From NCBI GenBank assembly GCA_050185195.1, contig JBFWZQ010000014.1, forward strand, positions 4,072 to 68,071: a stretch of DNA of 64,000 bases. The letters run 5' to 3'. The translations under genes and the position numbers were made by a program. Below the pieces are notes generated by a model. The model searched no databases. It was not told the DNA's origin and was given only the letters and a program-made list of their open reading frames with translations. Source of the DNA: CADEFQ01 sp050185195. Its GTDB lineage: Bacteria; Pseudomonadota; Gammaproteobacteria; Steroidobacterales; Steroidobacteraceae. Shown here piece after piece: positions 52,506-61,886 of this stretch (within the stretch, counting starts at the first letter, position 1; each line of letters begins with the position of its first letter).

Positions 52506-55340
52506 TCAGAACTGCAGTTGCACGCCAACACTCACCGATCGGCCCTGCAGCCCATAGATCGCATTGGTATTGTAGACGCGATTGCTGATCGAGCCCGCCG
52601 GCAGGAAGGGTACATCGGCGTCAAAGACGTCGCGCAGCGTGCCGAAGAACCTCATTTCGACTTTGCCGATGGTGGGCGTGAAAGTCAGGCTGAGATCGTG
52701 GCGCACATGGGCGTCGATGTTCAGGACCAGCGGCTCGGTGACCCCGTTCTCTGCAAAGAAGCTCTTGCGCTCGTTGCTGTCCACCGCCTCGCCGATATAG
52801 ACGGTGGTCCAGTCCGCGGAGAACTTCCGATAGGTCCAATCCAGGCTGGCGCGTGCTTGGAGCTTCGGATTGTTCAGCTCTCCCAGGAAGCTGACCAGTT
52901 GTTCGCCGTCGACAACCTGGATCTTCTGCTCTGCCTTCAGCCGGCGAGTGATGTTCAGCCCGATCGAAAAATCCCCGCTTGTGGCCGCCGGATCTCCGAG
53001 GCCATAGCGCACGGCGAAATCGACCCCGGCAACGCGCATCTCATTCAGATTCTCGGATTGATTGAGGATCCGGGTGATCTGTCCGCCTGGATCGCGCGTG
53101 ACCAGACCGCAGAACCGATTGTTTGCATCCGTCGCGTTCACATAGCACTCACCAAGGATCGTCTCGTTGGTCAGCTCGCCGATCGCATCACTGATCTTGA
53201 TATCGTAGTAGTCGACACTTGCGACGAGGCGGGGCAACGGATTGATCACCACCCCGAGAGTGAACGTATCTGCCGCCTCCTCCTTCAGATCGGGATTGCC
53301 GCTGCTTGGCCCATTGATGCCGGGAGCCTCCTGAATGAACACGCCTTCAGCAGCAATCGCAGCGGCAATGCCTGGATTGGCACGGCAATTGTCCGCCAGG
53401 GTCCCGCTCGTCGATGCCGTGACGCCGCTGCAAGGATCGACCACGTTGTCGGCGTCATCCATGGCCGGCGAGTTGAGCTCGGTCAGATCCGGGGCGCGTA
53501 GTGCGCGGCTAAACGCGGCGCGCAACCGTACCGACGGAATCGGCGACCACTGTCCGCCGATGCGCGAGCTGAAGATCGTGCCCACGTTGTCGAGACTGTA
53601 GTCAGCGACTCGAAGCGCCCCGTCGAGGGTCAAACGATGGACGAATGACTTGTCCGCCAATAGCGGCACGGAGACCTCCGTATAGGCTTCCTTGACGCGC
53701 ACTTCACCCGAGTACTCGGGGATCGCGCTGACCGATGTAAGCCCCGCGGCATTGATCGGATCGACGACGCTACGGGTCGTGTCTTCGCGCAACTCAAAGC
53801 CGAAGACGGTCTGCAATGCGCCTGCCGGAAGCTCGACCGGCGATCCGGTGACATAGCCCGACAGCGTCTGCTGCTCGTTGCGATAATCCCAGACCGCGAG
53901 CGCGCCGATGTACTGCGCCGCCTCGGGTGTTATCGAACCGACGCCGAAAATATTGAGCGGCACACAGCCATTCGCCCGCGCCACGGCATCGCGGCAGCGG
54001 ATGGTTCCGTCGGGCAGTCGTTCTGCATCCAATGCCAGGGCGACGTTGGGCATGTTGATGCCGCCGTCACGTTCCTGCCTGCCCTCCGATTGACCGTAAC
54101 CGTAGGCCACATTCCAGGTCCAGTCGTTGAGGAAATTGCCGTCCGCGCCGAGCCAGGCGCGATACGTATCGCGCTGATTGAAGCGTGTGCGATTGCCGAG
54201 CTCCGATGCGCGACGCTGGAATGAAATTCCCGAGGCAGGGGCAGCCGCCGCGATTTCGGCCGGCACGAACGGATTAGTGCGCGCGATGGGTCGCAGTCGC
54301 AACTGACCGAGGGAACCGTAAGTGGACGTGCTCGTGAAGTTATCGGGCTCGCGCTCCGATCGTGTTGTTACCCAGGATCCGATTGCCGTCGCCCATAACC
54401 GTGCACTCGGCGTCAGAGCGAAGGTCGCCTTGAGGGCGGCGCTCGCGCTCTCGCGCGGCGTGACCAATGTGGTCGCTTCGCGGACGTCGTAGCCGTCCTG
54501 CAATGGATCGTAGCCGTCGTGCAAGCCGTCTTCGTCGTAGAAGAACCTGCTCAGGAACCTGCCGCCGGGAATCGAGGTGGAAAGATCCGGCTGTGTCAGG
54601 GTATTGGTCACGGGGTCGAATCTCACCGAGCGCGTAGCGTAGTCGCGTTCGGTCGCCTTTAGGCCGTAGTCCTTGCGATAACTCCCGCCCACCAGCAGTG
54701 AGAGGCGATCATCGGCGAGCATCGTGCCGGCCAGCAGTGAAGTCTCGAGGGTTTCAGCACCGCCCTCCGTCGCCGCGCCGCCGCCGGCGCGCACCTTGAC
54801 GCCCTCGAACTTGTTCAACGTGATGAGGTTGACCACACCGGAGATGGCATCCGAGCCGTAGACCGCGGAGGCGCCGCCCGTCATGACTTCGACGCGCTCG
54901 ACGAAGAACTCCGGAATCGTGCTCAGGCTCACCACATTGCCCGTGCCCGAGTTCGACACGGTGCGACGGCCATCGATCAAGGTCAGCGTGCGGTTCGCGC
55001 CGAGACCACGCAGGCTGATCGTACTGAGGCCGTTGTCCGTGATCGAATTCTGGTTGTTGGAAAGGCTCCCCGCCAGGTCGACACCCGGCATATCCGTGAG
55101 CGCCTCTGCGATATCGGTCGCACCTCTTTCCAGCAGAGCTTCCTGCGGCACGTCGACTATGGGCGCCGGCGCATCGAAAACGTTGCGCGGCAGGCGCGAT
55201 CCGGTGACGAGGACTTCCTCCGGATCAACTCCCGACGAAGCCGGGACCGCCCTGACGGGTTCGGCTTCGCCGCCGATGGCGTAGCCCACTGGAATCGCGA
55301 GCGCGATGATCGCGGTATGCCGTATTGTGTTCTTGAACAT
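52506..55340 (-). CDS. TonB-dependent outer-membrane receptor
   Basis: A 944-residue receptor. A signal peptide (MFKNTIRHTAIIALAIPVG) precedes a TonB-box-like EEVLVTGSRLPRN near 45 and the plug domain with GVDLAGSLSNNQNSITDNGLS, SLRGLGANRTLTLIDGRR and VERVEVMTGGASAVYGSDAI. The large barrel ends in an aromatic (SVGVQLQF). The long plug and LIDGRR form resemble receptors for peptides and complex compounds in Steroidobacter- and sphingomonad-like bacteria more than siderophore receptors, though this is not decisive. A GAGGGGG site supports ATG 55340. It sits between the M14 carboxypeptidase and the amino-acid ABC transporter. Confidence 0.9.
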   Translation of the reverse strand: MFKNTIRHTAIIALAIPVGYAIGGEAEPVRAVPASSGVDPEEVLVTGSRLPRNVFDAPAPIVDVPQEALLERGATDIAEALTDMPGVDLAGSLSNNQNSITDNGLSTISLRGLGANRTLTLIDGRRTVSNSGTGNVVSLSTIPEFFVERVEVMTGGASAVYGSDAISGVVNLITLNKFEGVKVRAGGGAATEGGAETLETSLLAGTMLADDRLSLLVGGSYRKDYGLKATERDYATRSVRFDPVTNTLTQPDLSTSIPGGRFLSRFFYDEDGLHDGYDPLQDGYDVREATTLVTPRESASAALKATFALTPSARLWATAIGSWVTTRSEREPDNFTSTSTYGSLGQLRLRPIARTNPFVPAEIAAAAPASGISFQRRASELGNRTRFNQRDTYRAWLGADGNFLNDWTWNVAYGYGQSEGRQERDGGINMPNVALALDAERLPDGTIRCRDAVARANGCVPLNIFGVGSITPEAAQYIGALAVWDYRNEQQTLSGYVTGSPVELPAGALQTVFGFELREDTTRSVVDPINAAGLTSVSAIPEYSGEVRVKEAYTEVSVPLLADKSFVHRLTLDGALRVADYSLDNVGTIFSSRIGGQWSPIPSVRLRAAFSRALRAPDLTELNSPAMDDADNVVDPCSGVTASTSGTLADNCRANPGIAAAIAAEGVFIQEAPGINGPSSGNPDLKEEAADTFTLGVVINPLPRLVASVDYYDIKISDAIGELTNETILGECYVNATDANNRFCGLVTRDPGGQITRILNQSENLNEMRVAGVDFAVRYGLGDPAATSGDFSIGLNITRRLKAEQKIQVVDGEQLVSFLGELNNPKLQARASLDWTYRKFSADWTTVYIGEAVDSNERKSFFAENGVTEPLVLNIDAHVRHDLSLTFTPTIGKVEMRFFGTLRDVFDADVPFLPAGSISNRVYNTNAIYGLQGRSVSVGVQLQF

Positions 55341-55415
55341 ATCCAGCCCCCTCACTTGATCTCTGGTTGCTCGTGCGTGTATCCCGGATGCGCGATCCGC
55401 GGACGTGATGGCGAA

Positions 55416-58133
55416 TCAGTAGCCTCTCGCGGAGACGGCATCGGGCTGCCGCGGTCGTTCGCTCGCCGCTGCATGCAAGGCGTTGAACAGCAACTTGAAC
55501 GTGGCGGACGACTGAGCGCGAAACTGCGGCCGGAATCCGACCAGGACCACGTTGCCGCGCTCGACCCGAACGCGAACGACCGCCGGCTTGCCAGCGAGGT
55601 GACGCTGCGCACCGACCTGCAAGCCGCTGAGCAGCAGATCCTTGTCGGCGTAGTACGCCGCGACGTCGACGCTCCGCGAAGGCGCATCGTGCGGCCGCGG
55701 GAGCACCTCGAATGCGCGACTGTTGACGAAGAACGCCGCCGATTCCCGTGGCATTCCATAGGCAATCGGGTGATCGGGCTCGACCCGCAGACGAATCAGT
55801 GAGCCTGGCACATAGAATTCTTCCTCGGGAAGCTTCGCAGTGCTTTCGCGCACGGGCAGGCCGAACTGCTGGATCGCGAGCGTCGAAGCCTCATCGAGCG
55901 CCACGAGTGTGCCGCCTCGCTCCACGAATCGTCGTAGCGCCGCAGCGCCTGCCGTGCCCATCCCTCCCACGTACTCAGGGGGCATCGCTCCGGCAGCGTG
56001 ACCGTTCAGAATCGAGTCGGCCGACTGGTCAGGCAGAATGATCGCATCGTAATTCGCCAGCTCCCCGCCGCGGACCTGGCTGTCATTCAACGTGTCGAGC
56101 GGGAACTCGTAGCGCTCGAGCAGCCAGCGCGTCCAGCCTTCATCCATGTTGGCGACCCAGCTCTTGTAGATTCCAACCCTGGGAAGTCGCAGTGCTTGCA
56201 GCGGTGCGGACGGTTCAACATCGATCCCTACGGCGTCGATTCCCAACTCGTCCGAAAGCGCCTGCAGTCGCGTTCGCAGCTCCGGGCCGCCCCGCACGAC
56301 GAATGTTCCGGCCTCATGCTGCCGGCCACCTGCGCCGAAGTCGCCACGGGCGAGGCTCACCGGTACGCCGCCCCGTAGCAGCCGATTGATCGCCAGCACG
56401 CTGGCGTTGGCGCGATGCGCGATGAGGTAGCCGAAACGCGCATCTCCTGTCACGGTCCCGGCCCGAACCGGATGGTTGTCGCGCACCTCTTCTACTTGCG
56501 CTCGAAAAGGCGCGTCGATCCGATCGGTTCTCACGCCCATCTGAACCGGAAGCGTCCAGCCGGTCAGGTCGCGTGGCGGATCGATGGGTCCGCCGGGAAC
56601 GAGTCTTCGATCGGGGTATTGGCTCTCTTCCAGCAATACCCCAAGCACCGGCCGGAATGCCTGGCCGGCGAACGCGATGAAACTGCCGGCGGCATAGCTT
56701 TGGCCACCCGCTGTGAACGGCGCCGCGGCTCGGTGCACCTCCACGCCGCCGCGGCGCAGAATGTTCACCATCTGCACGGCCTCGCCCGCATCCCATTGCC
56801 CGGCCGGCACAACGTAGGCGAAAGGGCCACCGCGAACGCCCGCCGCGATGGCATCGCGCCCCAACGTGTATCGGTTATACAACCACTGCTCCCGGCGCAG
56901 CGAAGCGATATCCAGCACCGCCATCGATGCCGTGAGGTGATACGCAACAGCGTCAGACAGCCGGGCCCAACCGCCCTGCCACGGATTCGCGTAGAACACG
57001 CTGGGCTCCCGCGTGGAGAGGACCTCCATGGCCGAAGCGCCCGGGCGGAAGTACTGCGGCAGCGACGCGGGATCGACAAAACGCGGCGTCGCGGATGCGT
57101 GGCCGACTTCAGTGTGCAGTCCGACAATGTTGCGGTAGTACGGCGCGTATCGCATGCCGTCTGCCCGCCACATCTCGAAGGTCCGGCGGGAGAGTACGCC
57201 CGGCTTGCGCTCTTCTTCGAAGCGCTGTGCCATGTAAGTGCCGATGAGATTGACGCCCCGGGTCACCAGCGCAGGCACATGTGGATTCAGCGGATCCTGG
57301 AACGGAGGAATGTGAATCCGCGCCGGGAACGGCGCCTCTTGGTGATGATTCAACACGATCTGCGGGTGCCATTCCCTATACAGCACCCGCGCCAGATGAC
57401 GCGTCTCCTGCTGGAGAATCGCGTAGAAGTCCCGGTTTATGTCGTGCCCGACGTACTGGTGGTAGAGCTCGGGTGGCTGCGTGGTCTCGAAGGGAGTGCC
57501 GAGCTGCCGGCGATACCAGTTGACCACGACCTCGTGCCCGTCCGGGTTCATCATCGGCATGAGCATCACGACTACATCGTTGCGGATGCGCCGGACCTCG
57601 TCGCTCTCATCGGTCAGCAGATGATGCGCGAGACGCGGCATGTGCTGTGAGGTGGCCACCTCGTTCGAGTGCAGGCCCGCGTCGATCCAGACGATCGCCT
57701 TTCCTTCGTGAGCCAGCTGGCGCGCACCGGCGTCATCCAGCGAGCCGGCGCGAGCGAGCCGCTCGCTGATCGAGCGCCATCGGTCGAGCTGCCGAAGGTT
57801 GTCCTCGCTTGAGACGAACGCGACCACCATGGGACGGCCCTGCGTGGACTCGCCGATCTCCACGAGCGTCATGCGATCGCTGGCCGCGTCCAGCGCGCGG
57901 TAGTAGTCGAGGAGCTGGCCGTAGTCCGCGAGCTTGTAGTCCGTGCCCGGCTCGAAGCCGAGCACGTCTCGTGGCTCGGGGAGCGCCGCGGCAGCGGAAC
58001 TGCACAGCGCGACAATCAGCGCAGCGAAGTGGAAGGCACGATGCCTCACGGCATGGCGCCCACTGACCGCCGCTTTGCGCCCGAAGGTGAGCAAATCGGC
58101 CCGAGAGTGCGTACCGTGTGGAATCGTTACCAT
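55416..58133 (-). CDS. M14-family zinc carboxypeptidase, secreted
   Basis: A 905-residue metallopeptidase. The catalytic domain (about 60-400) has zinc ligands H155 and E158 in DAGLHSNEVATS and a third histidine in PQIVLNHHQEAP. MMNPDGHEV and HDINRDFYA are the usual substrate motifs. A long C-terminal part (about 430-905) has no family I recognise with confidence. Some of it (for example near 690-740) resembles glutamine-amidotransferase-like folds found behind other M14 enzymes. A signal peptide (RAFHFAALIVALCSSAAAA) lies about 30 residues in, so a later start is possible. It heads the operon, divergent from a LacI-type gene. Confidence 0.85.
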   Translation of the reverse strand: MVTIPHGTHSRADLLTFGRKAAVSGRHAVRHRAFHFAALIVALCSSAAAALPEPRDVLGFEPGTDYKLADYGQLLDYYRALDAASDRMTLVEIGESTQGRPMVVAFVSSEDNLRQLDRWRSISERLARAGSLDDAGARQLAHEGKAIVWIDAGLHSNEVATSQHMPRLAHHLLTDESDEVRRIRNDVVVMLMPMMNPDGHEVVVNWYRRQLGTPFETTQPPELYHQYVGHDINRDFYAILQQETRHLARVLYREWHPQIVLNHHQEAPFPARIHIPPFQDPLNPHVPALVTRGVNLIGTYMAQRFEEERKPGVLSRRTFEMWRADGMRYAPYYRNIVGLHTEVGHASATPRFVDPASLPQYFRPGASAMEVLSTREPSVFYANPWQGGWARLSDAVAYHLTASMAVLDIASLRREQWLYNRYTLGRDAIAAGVRGGPFAYVVPAGQWDAGEAVQMVNILRRGGVEVHRAAAPFTAGGQSYAAGSFIAFAGQAFRPVLGVLLEESQYPDRRLVPGGPIDPPRDLTGWTLPVQMGVRTDRIDAPFRAQVEEVRDNHPVRAGTVTGDARFGYLIAHRANASVLAINRLLRGGVPVSLARGDFGAGGRQHEAGTFVVRGGPELRTRLQALSDELGIDAVGIDVEPSAPLQALRLPRVGIYKSWVANMDEGWTRWLLERYEFPLDTLNDSQVRGGELANYDAIILPDQSADSILNGHAAGAMPPEYVGGMGTAGAAALRRFVERGGTLVALDEASTLAIQQFGLPVRESTAKLPEEEFYVPGSLIRLRVEPDHPIAYGMPRESAAFFVNSRAFEVLPRPHDAPSRSVDVAAYYADKDLLLSGLQVGAQRHLAGKPAVVRVRVERGNVVLVGFRPQFRAQSSATFKLLFNALHAAASERPRQPDAVSARGY

Positions 58134-58213
58134 ATTATTAGCGCAATCTGCTGCCTTTGGAGATACTAGCCCTGATAATTACGCCTGCATTCAAGTAAAC
58201 GATTCCATATTGA
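58134..58213. promoter_or_regulatory. Divergent regulatory region of the peptidase operon and LacI gene
   Basis: An 80-base A+T-rich gap. A LacI-family core site AANCGNTT (AAACGATT) lies at 58197-58204, just before the regulator ATG at 58214, so it would block the regulator's own promoter and lie near the peptidase promoter on the other strand. No second good site is seen. Confidence 0.5.
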
Positions 58214-59284
58214 ATGAATGCTCCAACGATACGCGACGTGGCTGCCCGTGCAGGAACTACCCCCGCGACGGTGTCGCGCGCGTTGAACGGGACCGGCTAT
58301 GTGAGCGCTGCGAAGCGTCGTGCGGTTCTCGACGCTGCCGCCGAACTCGGTTACATCCCTCATGCGAGCGCTCAGCTGCTGCGCTCGACCCGGTCGCGGC
58401 TGCTCGCGGTCATCGTCGGCGACCTGGAGAATCCGCGCTCTACGATGCTCATCAACGGCGTGCAAAAGCTCGCCGGCGAACGCGGCTACACGACTTTTTT
58501 CGCAAGCGTTGCCGACTCGGGAGGCCAGAGCGAGCAGGATGTGCTGCGCGTACTGCTCCGTCAGAGGCCGGAGGGATTGATCCTTGCCACTCTGCGCACG
58601 CCACCCTCTGACCAGTTTTTGCACGAGGTAGCCTCGCGCGGCCTGCCAGTCTCACTGGTCGGGCGCGACCTGGAGCAAGCGGGCGTCGACTCGATCTCTG
58701 CGAACTATCGTCGCGGAGGCGAGACCATCACCGGTCACCTGCTGGAACTGGGGCACCGGCGCATCGCCTTTCTGGGCGCTCAGCTGTCGGAAGCCGATCG
58801 GATCGGTCGCCTGCGTGGTTATCTCGACGCGCTACAGCGCGCGCGGATTCAGGTGCGTCCTGCGTGGGTGATCGGCGATGCAGAACAGCCCTCGGGCCCG
58901 CGGTATCCGACGCATCTCACGGGCTATCAGGGCGTGCAGCGGCTGCTACAACTGTCCGCGAGGCCCACGGCGATCGTCGCTCGCAATGATGTCACTGCCG
59001 TCGGGGCCATTCAGGCGCTGAAGGACGCGGGCCTGCGCGTGCCCGGCGACGTCTCGGTCACCGGCTTCGACAACATCCCTCTGGCTGGCGCGATCACGCC
59101 AGCGTTGACAACCATGAGCCAACCGACAGAAGAAGAGGGCAATCTCGCCGCAGAATTCCTGATCGCGCGGCTAGAGCGCCCACAAGAGACCATCCCGCCG
59201 CGCGCGATCGTGCTCGAGTGCAATCTGATCGTACGAGCCTCGACAGCGGCCCTCCCCCGCCAGCATCGACGTTCGATGGGTTAG
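58214..59284 (+). CDS. LacI-family transcriptional regulator
   Basis: A 356-residue repressor. The N-terminal helix-turn-helix TIRDVAARAGTTPATVSRALNG and the hinge helix ASAQLLRSTRSRLLAVIV are typical. The periplasmic-binding-like domain (about 65-335) contains VNASVAG-type segments such as VGAIQALKDAGLRVPGDVSVTGFDN. LacI regulators usually sense sugars. Control of a peptide-degrading operon is less common and is inferred from the divergent gene order and the AAACGATT site. Codon use is less G+C-rich than at the window start. Confidence 0.88.
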   Translation: MNAPTIRDVAARAGTTPATVSRALNGTGYVSAAKRRAVLDAAAELGYIPHASAQLLRSTRSRLLAVIVGDLENPRSTMLINGVQKLAGERGYTTFFASVADSGGQSEQDVLRVLLRQRPEGLILATLRTPPSDQFLHEVASRGLPVSLVGRDLEQAGVDSISANYRRGGETITGHLLELGHRRIAFLGAQLSEADRIGRLRGYLDALQRARIQVRPAWVIGDAEQPSGPRYPTHLTGYQGVQRLLQLSARPTAIVARNDVTAVGAIQALKDAGLRVPGDVSVTGFDNIPLAGAITPALTTMSQPTEEEGNLAAEFLIARLERPQETIPPRAIVLECNLIVRASTAALPRQHRRSMG

Positions 59285-59658
59285 CGGGCGGATCTGCCGA
59301 AGAACAGTGCGCGCTGCTGACACAGCTGTCCTGAGCAATGCCGGTGACCCATTGGCGCGCGGCATCGGGCGCCCCTAACCTCGCCGCGAAGTTTCAGTGG
59401 CTTTCACTCGCTCCCACTCAAGAACATTTGCGCTCCTCAAGTTGCTGCCGCAGCTGGAACTCTCGTGACGGCGGCGTGATTTTACCGCCAGGCTGACCAT
59501 CGAATAGTTCAGCTTGACGGCGCGATGTATCGGCTTCGGCCCCCTGTAACCGGGCTTTACTTATGCGCATGCAGCATTAGTTCTATTCGATTAATGCTAT
59601 TTATCTGGTAAATGCCAGGGGTTAGGTTGCTTCAGTCGACCCAAGGACTGGAGCAGCC
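59285..59658. other. Intergenic region with an A+T-rich promoter-like stretch
   Basis: No gene seen. A TTGACG hexamer near 59514, an A+T-rich stretch at 59575-59620, and a 7-bp inverted repeat (AGCATTA at 59573-59579, TAATGCT at 59592-59598) suggest a regulated promoter for the downstream redox genes. No transcription terminator for the LacI gene is obvious. Confidence 0.45.
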
Positions 59659-59808
59659 ATGAAGACGAGCATCCCCCGCAACTTCCTTTTCAGCAGTGTC
59701 GCGTTCGGCTCGACTTTCAAATGCACCACGAGCAGCTTGCTGGACCTGATGCGTTGGGACGCCACGGACCAGATCGGGTTGACCGGGTTCGACGGCAGGA
59801 CTCCTTGA
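59659..59808 (+). CDS. Possible 49-residue small protein
   Basis: A short open frame with a plausible GGAG site (ggactggagcagcc) directly before ATG. It encodes a mostly hydrophilic, neutral peptide (opening MKTSIPRNFLFSSVAFG) without a recognised family. It could be a genuine leader or small protein ahead of the SDR gene, or the remnant of a truncated gene. Low confidence because no second line of evidence exists. Confidence 0.3.
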   Translation: MKTSIPRNFLFSSVAFGSTFKCTTSSLLDLMRWDATDQIGLTGFDGRTP

Positions 59809-59835
59809 GTCCAATCATCCAGGAGGCGCTCAACC

Positions 59836-60573
59836 ATGGAAAACATAGCAGGCAAAGTCGTCGCCATCACGGGTGCCAGCTCGGGTCTGGGCGCGGAATC
59901 CGCGCGCCACCTGGTCCGGGCCGGTGCCAAAGTCGCGCTCGGCGCTCGCCGAATGGACCGGCTCGAGGCGTTGGCCCAGGAACTGGGCAACGACAACTGC
60001 GCGGCCTTCCAGCTGGATGTCGTGGACCGCAAGCAAGTCGCGGCATTCGTCGATCACGCGGTGAAGACCTTCGGGCGCATTGACGTGATGATCAACAACG
60101 CCGGGGTGATGCCGCTCGCGCCACTGGAGATGATGCGGTTCGACGAGTGGGATCGCTGCATCGACGTGAACATCAAGGGTGTGCTGTGGGGCATTGCCGC
60201 CGCGCTTCCGCACTTCAAGCAGCGGAAGAGCGGGCAATTCATCAACGTCTCCTCGGTGGCGGGCCACACGATCAGCTCGGGCGGCGCGATCTACTCGGCC
60301 AGCAAATACTCGGTGCGGGTGATCTCCGAGGCGCTGCGCAAGGAAGTGAAACCCTACAACATCCGCACGACCGTGCTCTCACCGGGCGCGGTGGATACCG
60401 AACTCCCCGGCTCGGTAGGGGCGCCGGGCGTGAATGAAGCCATTGCCGGCTATTACCGCGAGAACGCGATATCCGCTGACAGCTTCGCCCGTTGCGTGCT
60501 GTTCGCAATGAGCCAGCCCGAGAACGTGGACATCAACGAAATCCTGTTCCGTCCCACGAAGCAGGAACTTTAA
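59836..60573 (+). CDS. Short-chain dehydrogenase/reductase
   Basis: A 245-residue classical SDR. The cofactor motif is ITGASSGLGAES near 11-22. NNAG lies near 92-95, the catalytic serine is in NVSSVAGHTISSG, and Tyr-x-x-x-Lys is in YSASKYSVR. An AGGAGG site precedes the ATG. It leads a + strand run of redox genes. The absence of a basic residue at the usual Rossmann acidic/basic switch does not allow NAD/NADP choice by eye. Substrate unknown. Confidence 0.87.
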   Translation: MENIAGKVVAITGASSGLGAESARHLVRAGAKVALGARRMDRLEALAQELGNDNCAAFQLDVVDRKQVAAFVDHAVKTFGRIDVMINNAGVMPLAPLEMMRFDEWDRCIDVNIKGVLWGIAAALPHFKQRKSGQFINVSSVAGHTISSGGAIYSASKYSVRVISEALRKEVKPYNIRTTVLSPGAVDTELPGSVGAPGVNEAIAGYYRENAISADSFARCVLFAMSQPENVDINEILFRPTKQEL

Positions 60574-60596
60574 TCGCGATGACTGGAGGATCCCAC

Positions 60597-61088
60597 ATGA
60601 TCAGGACTGTATTGGGGATGGCGGTGTGCGCTGCAGCCCCCCTCACCGGCGCTGCCGACCACGGCAATACCAACGGATCCGCAACCAGGCAGCAGATCGC
60701 GCGCGCAGGCACCCAGGCTTCGACATCGGGTCCCGCCGAATACTTCACCGGGCGGGCGCGCGTCGACCCCCTGTTTCCTGCGAGCGCAGAGGTCAATGCA
60801 TCCGGCGCGTATGTGACCTTCGAGCCGGGCGCGCGTTCGAATTGGCACACCCACCCGGCCGGACAACGGCTCGTCGTGGTGTCCGGTGTCGGCCTCACGC
60901 AGGAATGGGGCAAGCCCATCCAGGAAATCCGTCCCGGTGATGTGGTCGTGTGCCCCGCCGGCGTCAAGCACTGGCACGGCGCCGCGCCCACCACGGCGAT
61001 GACGCACCTGGCCGTGACCGGCTCGGTCGACGGCAAGAGCGTGGACTGGATGGAGAAAGTCAGCGATGACCAATACAACGCCCGCTGA
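60597..61088 (+). CDS. Secreted cupin-domain protein
   Basis: A 163-residue protein. A signal-like hydrophobic stretch (MIRTVLGMAVCAAAPLTGAA) is followed by a cupin with NWHTHPAGQRLVVVSGVG, metal-histidine type, and RPGDVVVCPAGVKHWHGAAPT for the second motif. Small cupins of this kind (QdtA/AraC-cupin-like or DUF4437 types) often accompany carboxymuconolactone decarboxylase genes. TGGAGG precedes the ATG. The 3' end overlaps the next gene by 23 bases. Confidence 0.82.
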   Translation: MIRTVLGMAVCAAAPLTGAADHGNTNGSATRQQIARAGTQASTSGPAEYFTGRARVDPLFPASAEVNASGAYVTFEPGARSNWHTHPAGQRLVVVSGVGLTQEWGKPIQEIRPGDVVVCPAGVKHWHGAAPTTAMTHLAVTGSVDGKSVDWMEKVSDDQYNAR

Positions 61089-61860
61089 GTGCGGCCTGAT
61101 CGCGCGCGCCGCCGTGTGGAGTGCCGCGTGGTCACTGGGACTCGTGCTCGCAACCGCACCGGCTCTCGCCGCGCAACCGACAGGAGAACCCGCCATGACT
61201 TCCGCCGCGCCCACTTCGGAAACACTCACGGCCAGGCAGCAAGCCATCCCGCTGATCGCGGCCGCCATGGCCACGAGCAACATGCCCCAGCTCGACGCCG
61301 CGCTGAACCGCGGGCTCGACGCGGGCCTGACCATCAGCGAGGCCAGGGAAATCCTGGTGCAGCTCTACGCCTACACCGGCTTCCCGCGCAGCCTCAATGC
61401 GCTGGGCGAATTGCTGAAGGTGGTCGAAGCGCGCAAAGCGCGTGGCATCCAGGACGCACCCGGACGCGAACCCAGCCGGACGATTCCCACTGGAGAGGAG
61501 TTGATCGCGGTCGGCACGGCCAACCAGACCAGGATCTCCGGGAGTGTCGTTGAAGGCCCGCTGTTCGACTTTGCGCCAATCATCAACCAGTACCTGCAAG
61601 CGCACCTCTTCGGCGACATCTTCGAGCGCGACAACCTCGATTGGCAGAGCCGCGAGCTGGCCACTGTCGGTGCGCTGGCCGCCACGCCCGGCGTGGAAGC
61701 GCAGTTGCGCTCGCACATGGCAGCCAGCCTGCGCGTGGGCCTGACTGTTTCGAAGTTGCGTCAGCTCATCCAGTTACTGGCCGAGAGCGGCAACGCCGAA
61801 GCCGCCAAGCGTGCGCGTGAGGCGCTGGATCAACACCTGGCCCAAACCCCAAAGCCGTAA
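61066..61860 (+). CDS. Double-domain carboxymuconolactone decarboxylase-family protein
   Basis: A 264-residue protein with two AhpD/CMD-like modules. The first (about 60-125) contains GLTISEAREILVQLYAYTGFPRSLNAL, and the second (about 180-245) contains DWQSRELATVGALAATPGVEAQLRSHMAASLRVGLT. The peroxidase CxxC pair is absent, so a decarboxylase or unknown lyase role is more likely than a peroxidase. The long start gives a signal-like N-terminus (SLGLVLATAPALAA). An internal ATG at 61195 with AGGAG could give a cytoplasmic form. It follows the cupin gene with overlap. Confidence 0.82.
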   Translation: MTNTTPAECGLIARAAVWSAAWSLGLVLATAPALAAQPTGEPAMTSAAPTSETLTARQQAIPLIAAAMATSNMPQLDAALNRGLDAGLTISEAREILVQLYAYTGFPRSLNALGELLKVVEARKARGIQDAPGREPSRTIPTGEELIAVGTANQTRISGSVVEGPLFDFAPIINQYLQAHLFGDIFERDNLDWQSRELATVGALAATPGVEAQLRSHMAASLRVGLTVSKLRQLIQLLAESGNAEAAKRAREALDQHLAQTPKP

Positions 61861-61886
61861 GCACGGCATCAACCACCGAGTACACC

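Noticed and set aside
59513..59560. Rho-independent terminator or hairpin downstream of the LacI gene
   Set aside because: Short inverted G/C segments exist (GGCGG/CCGCC near 59475-59495) but stems are five bases and no T run follows.
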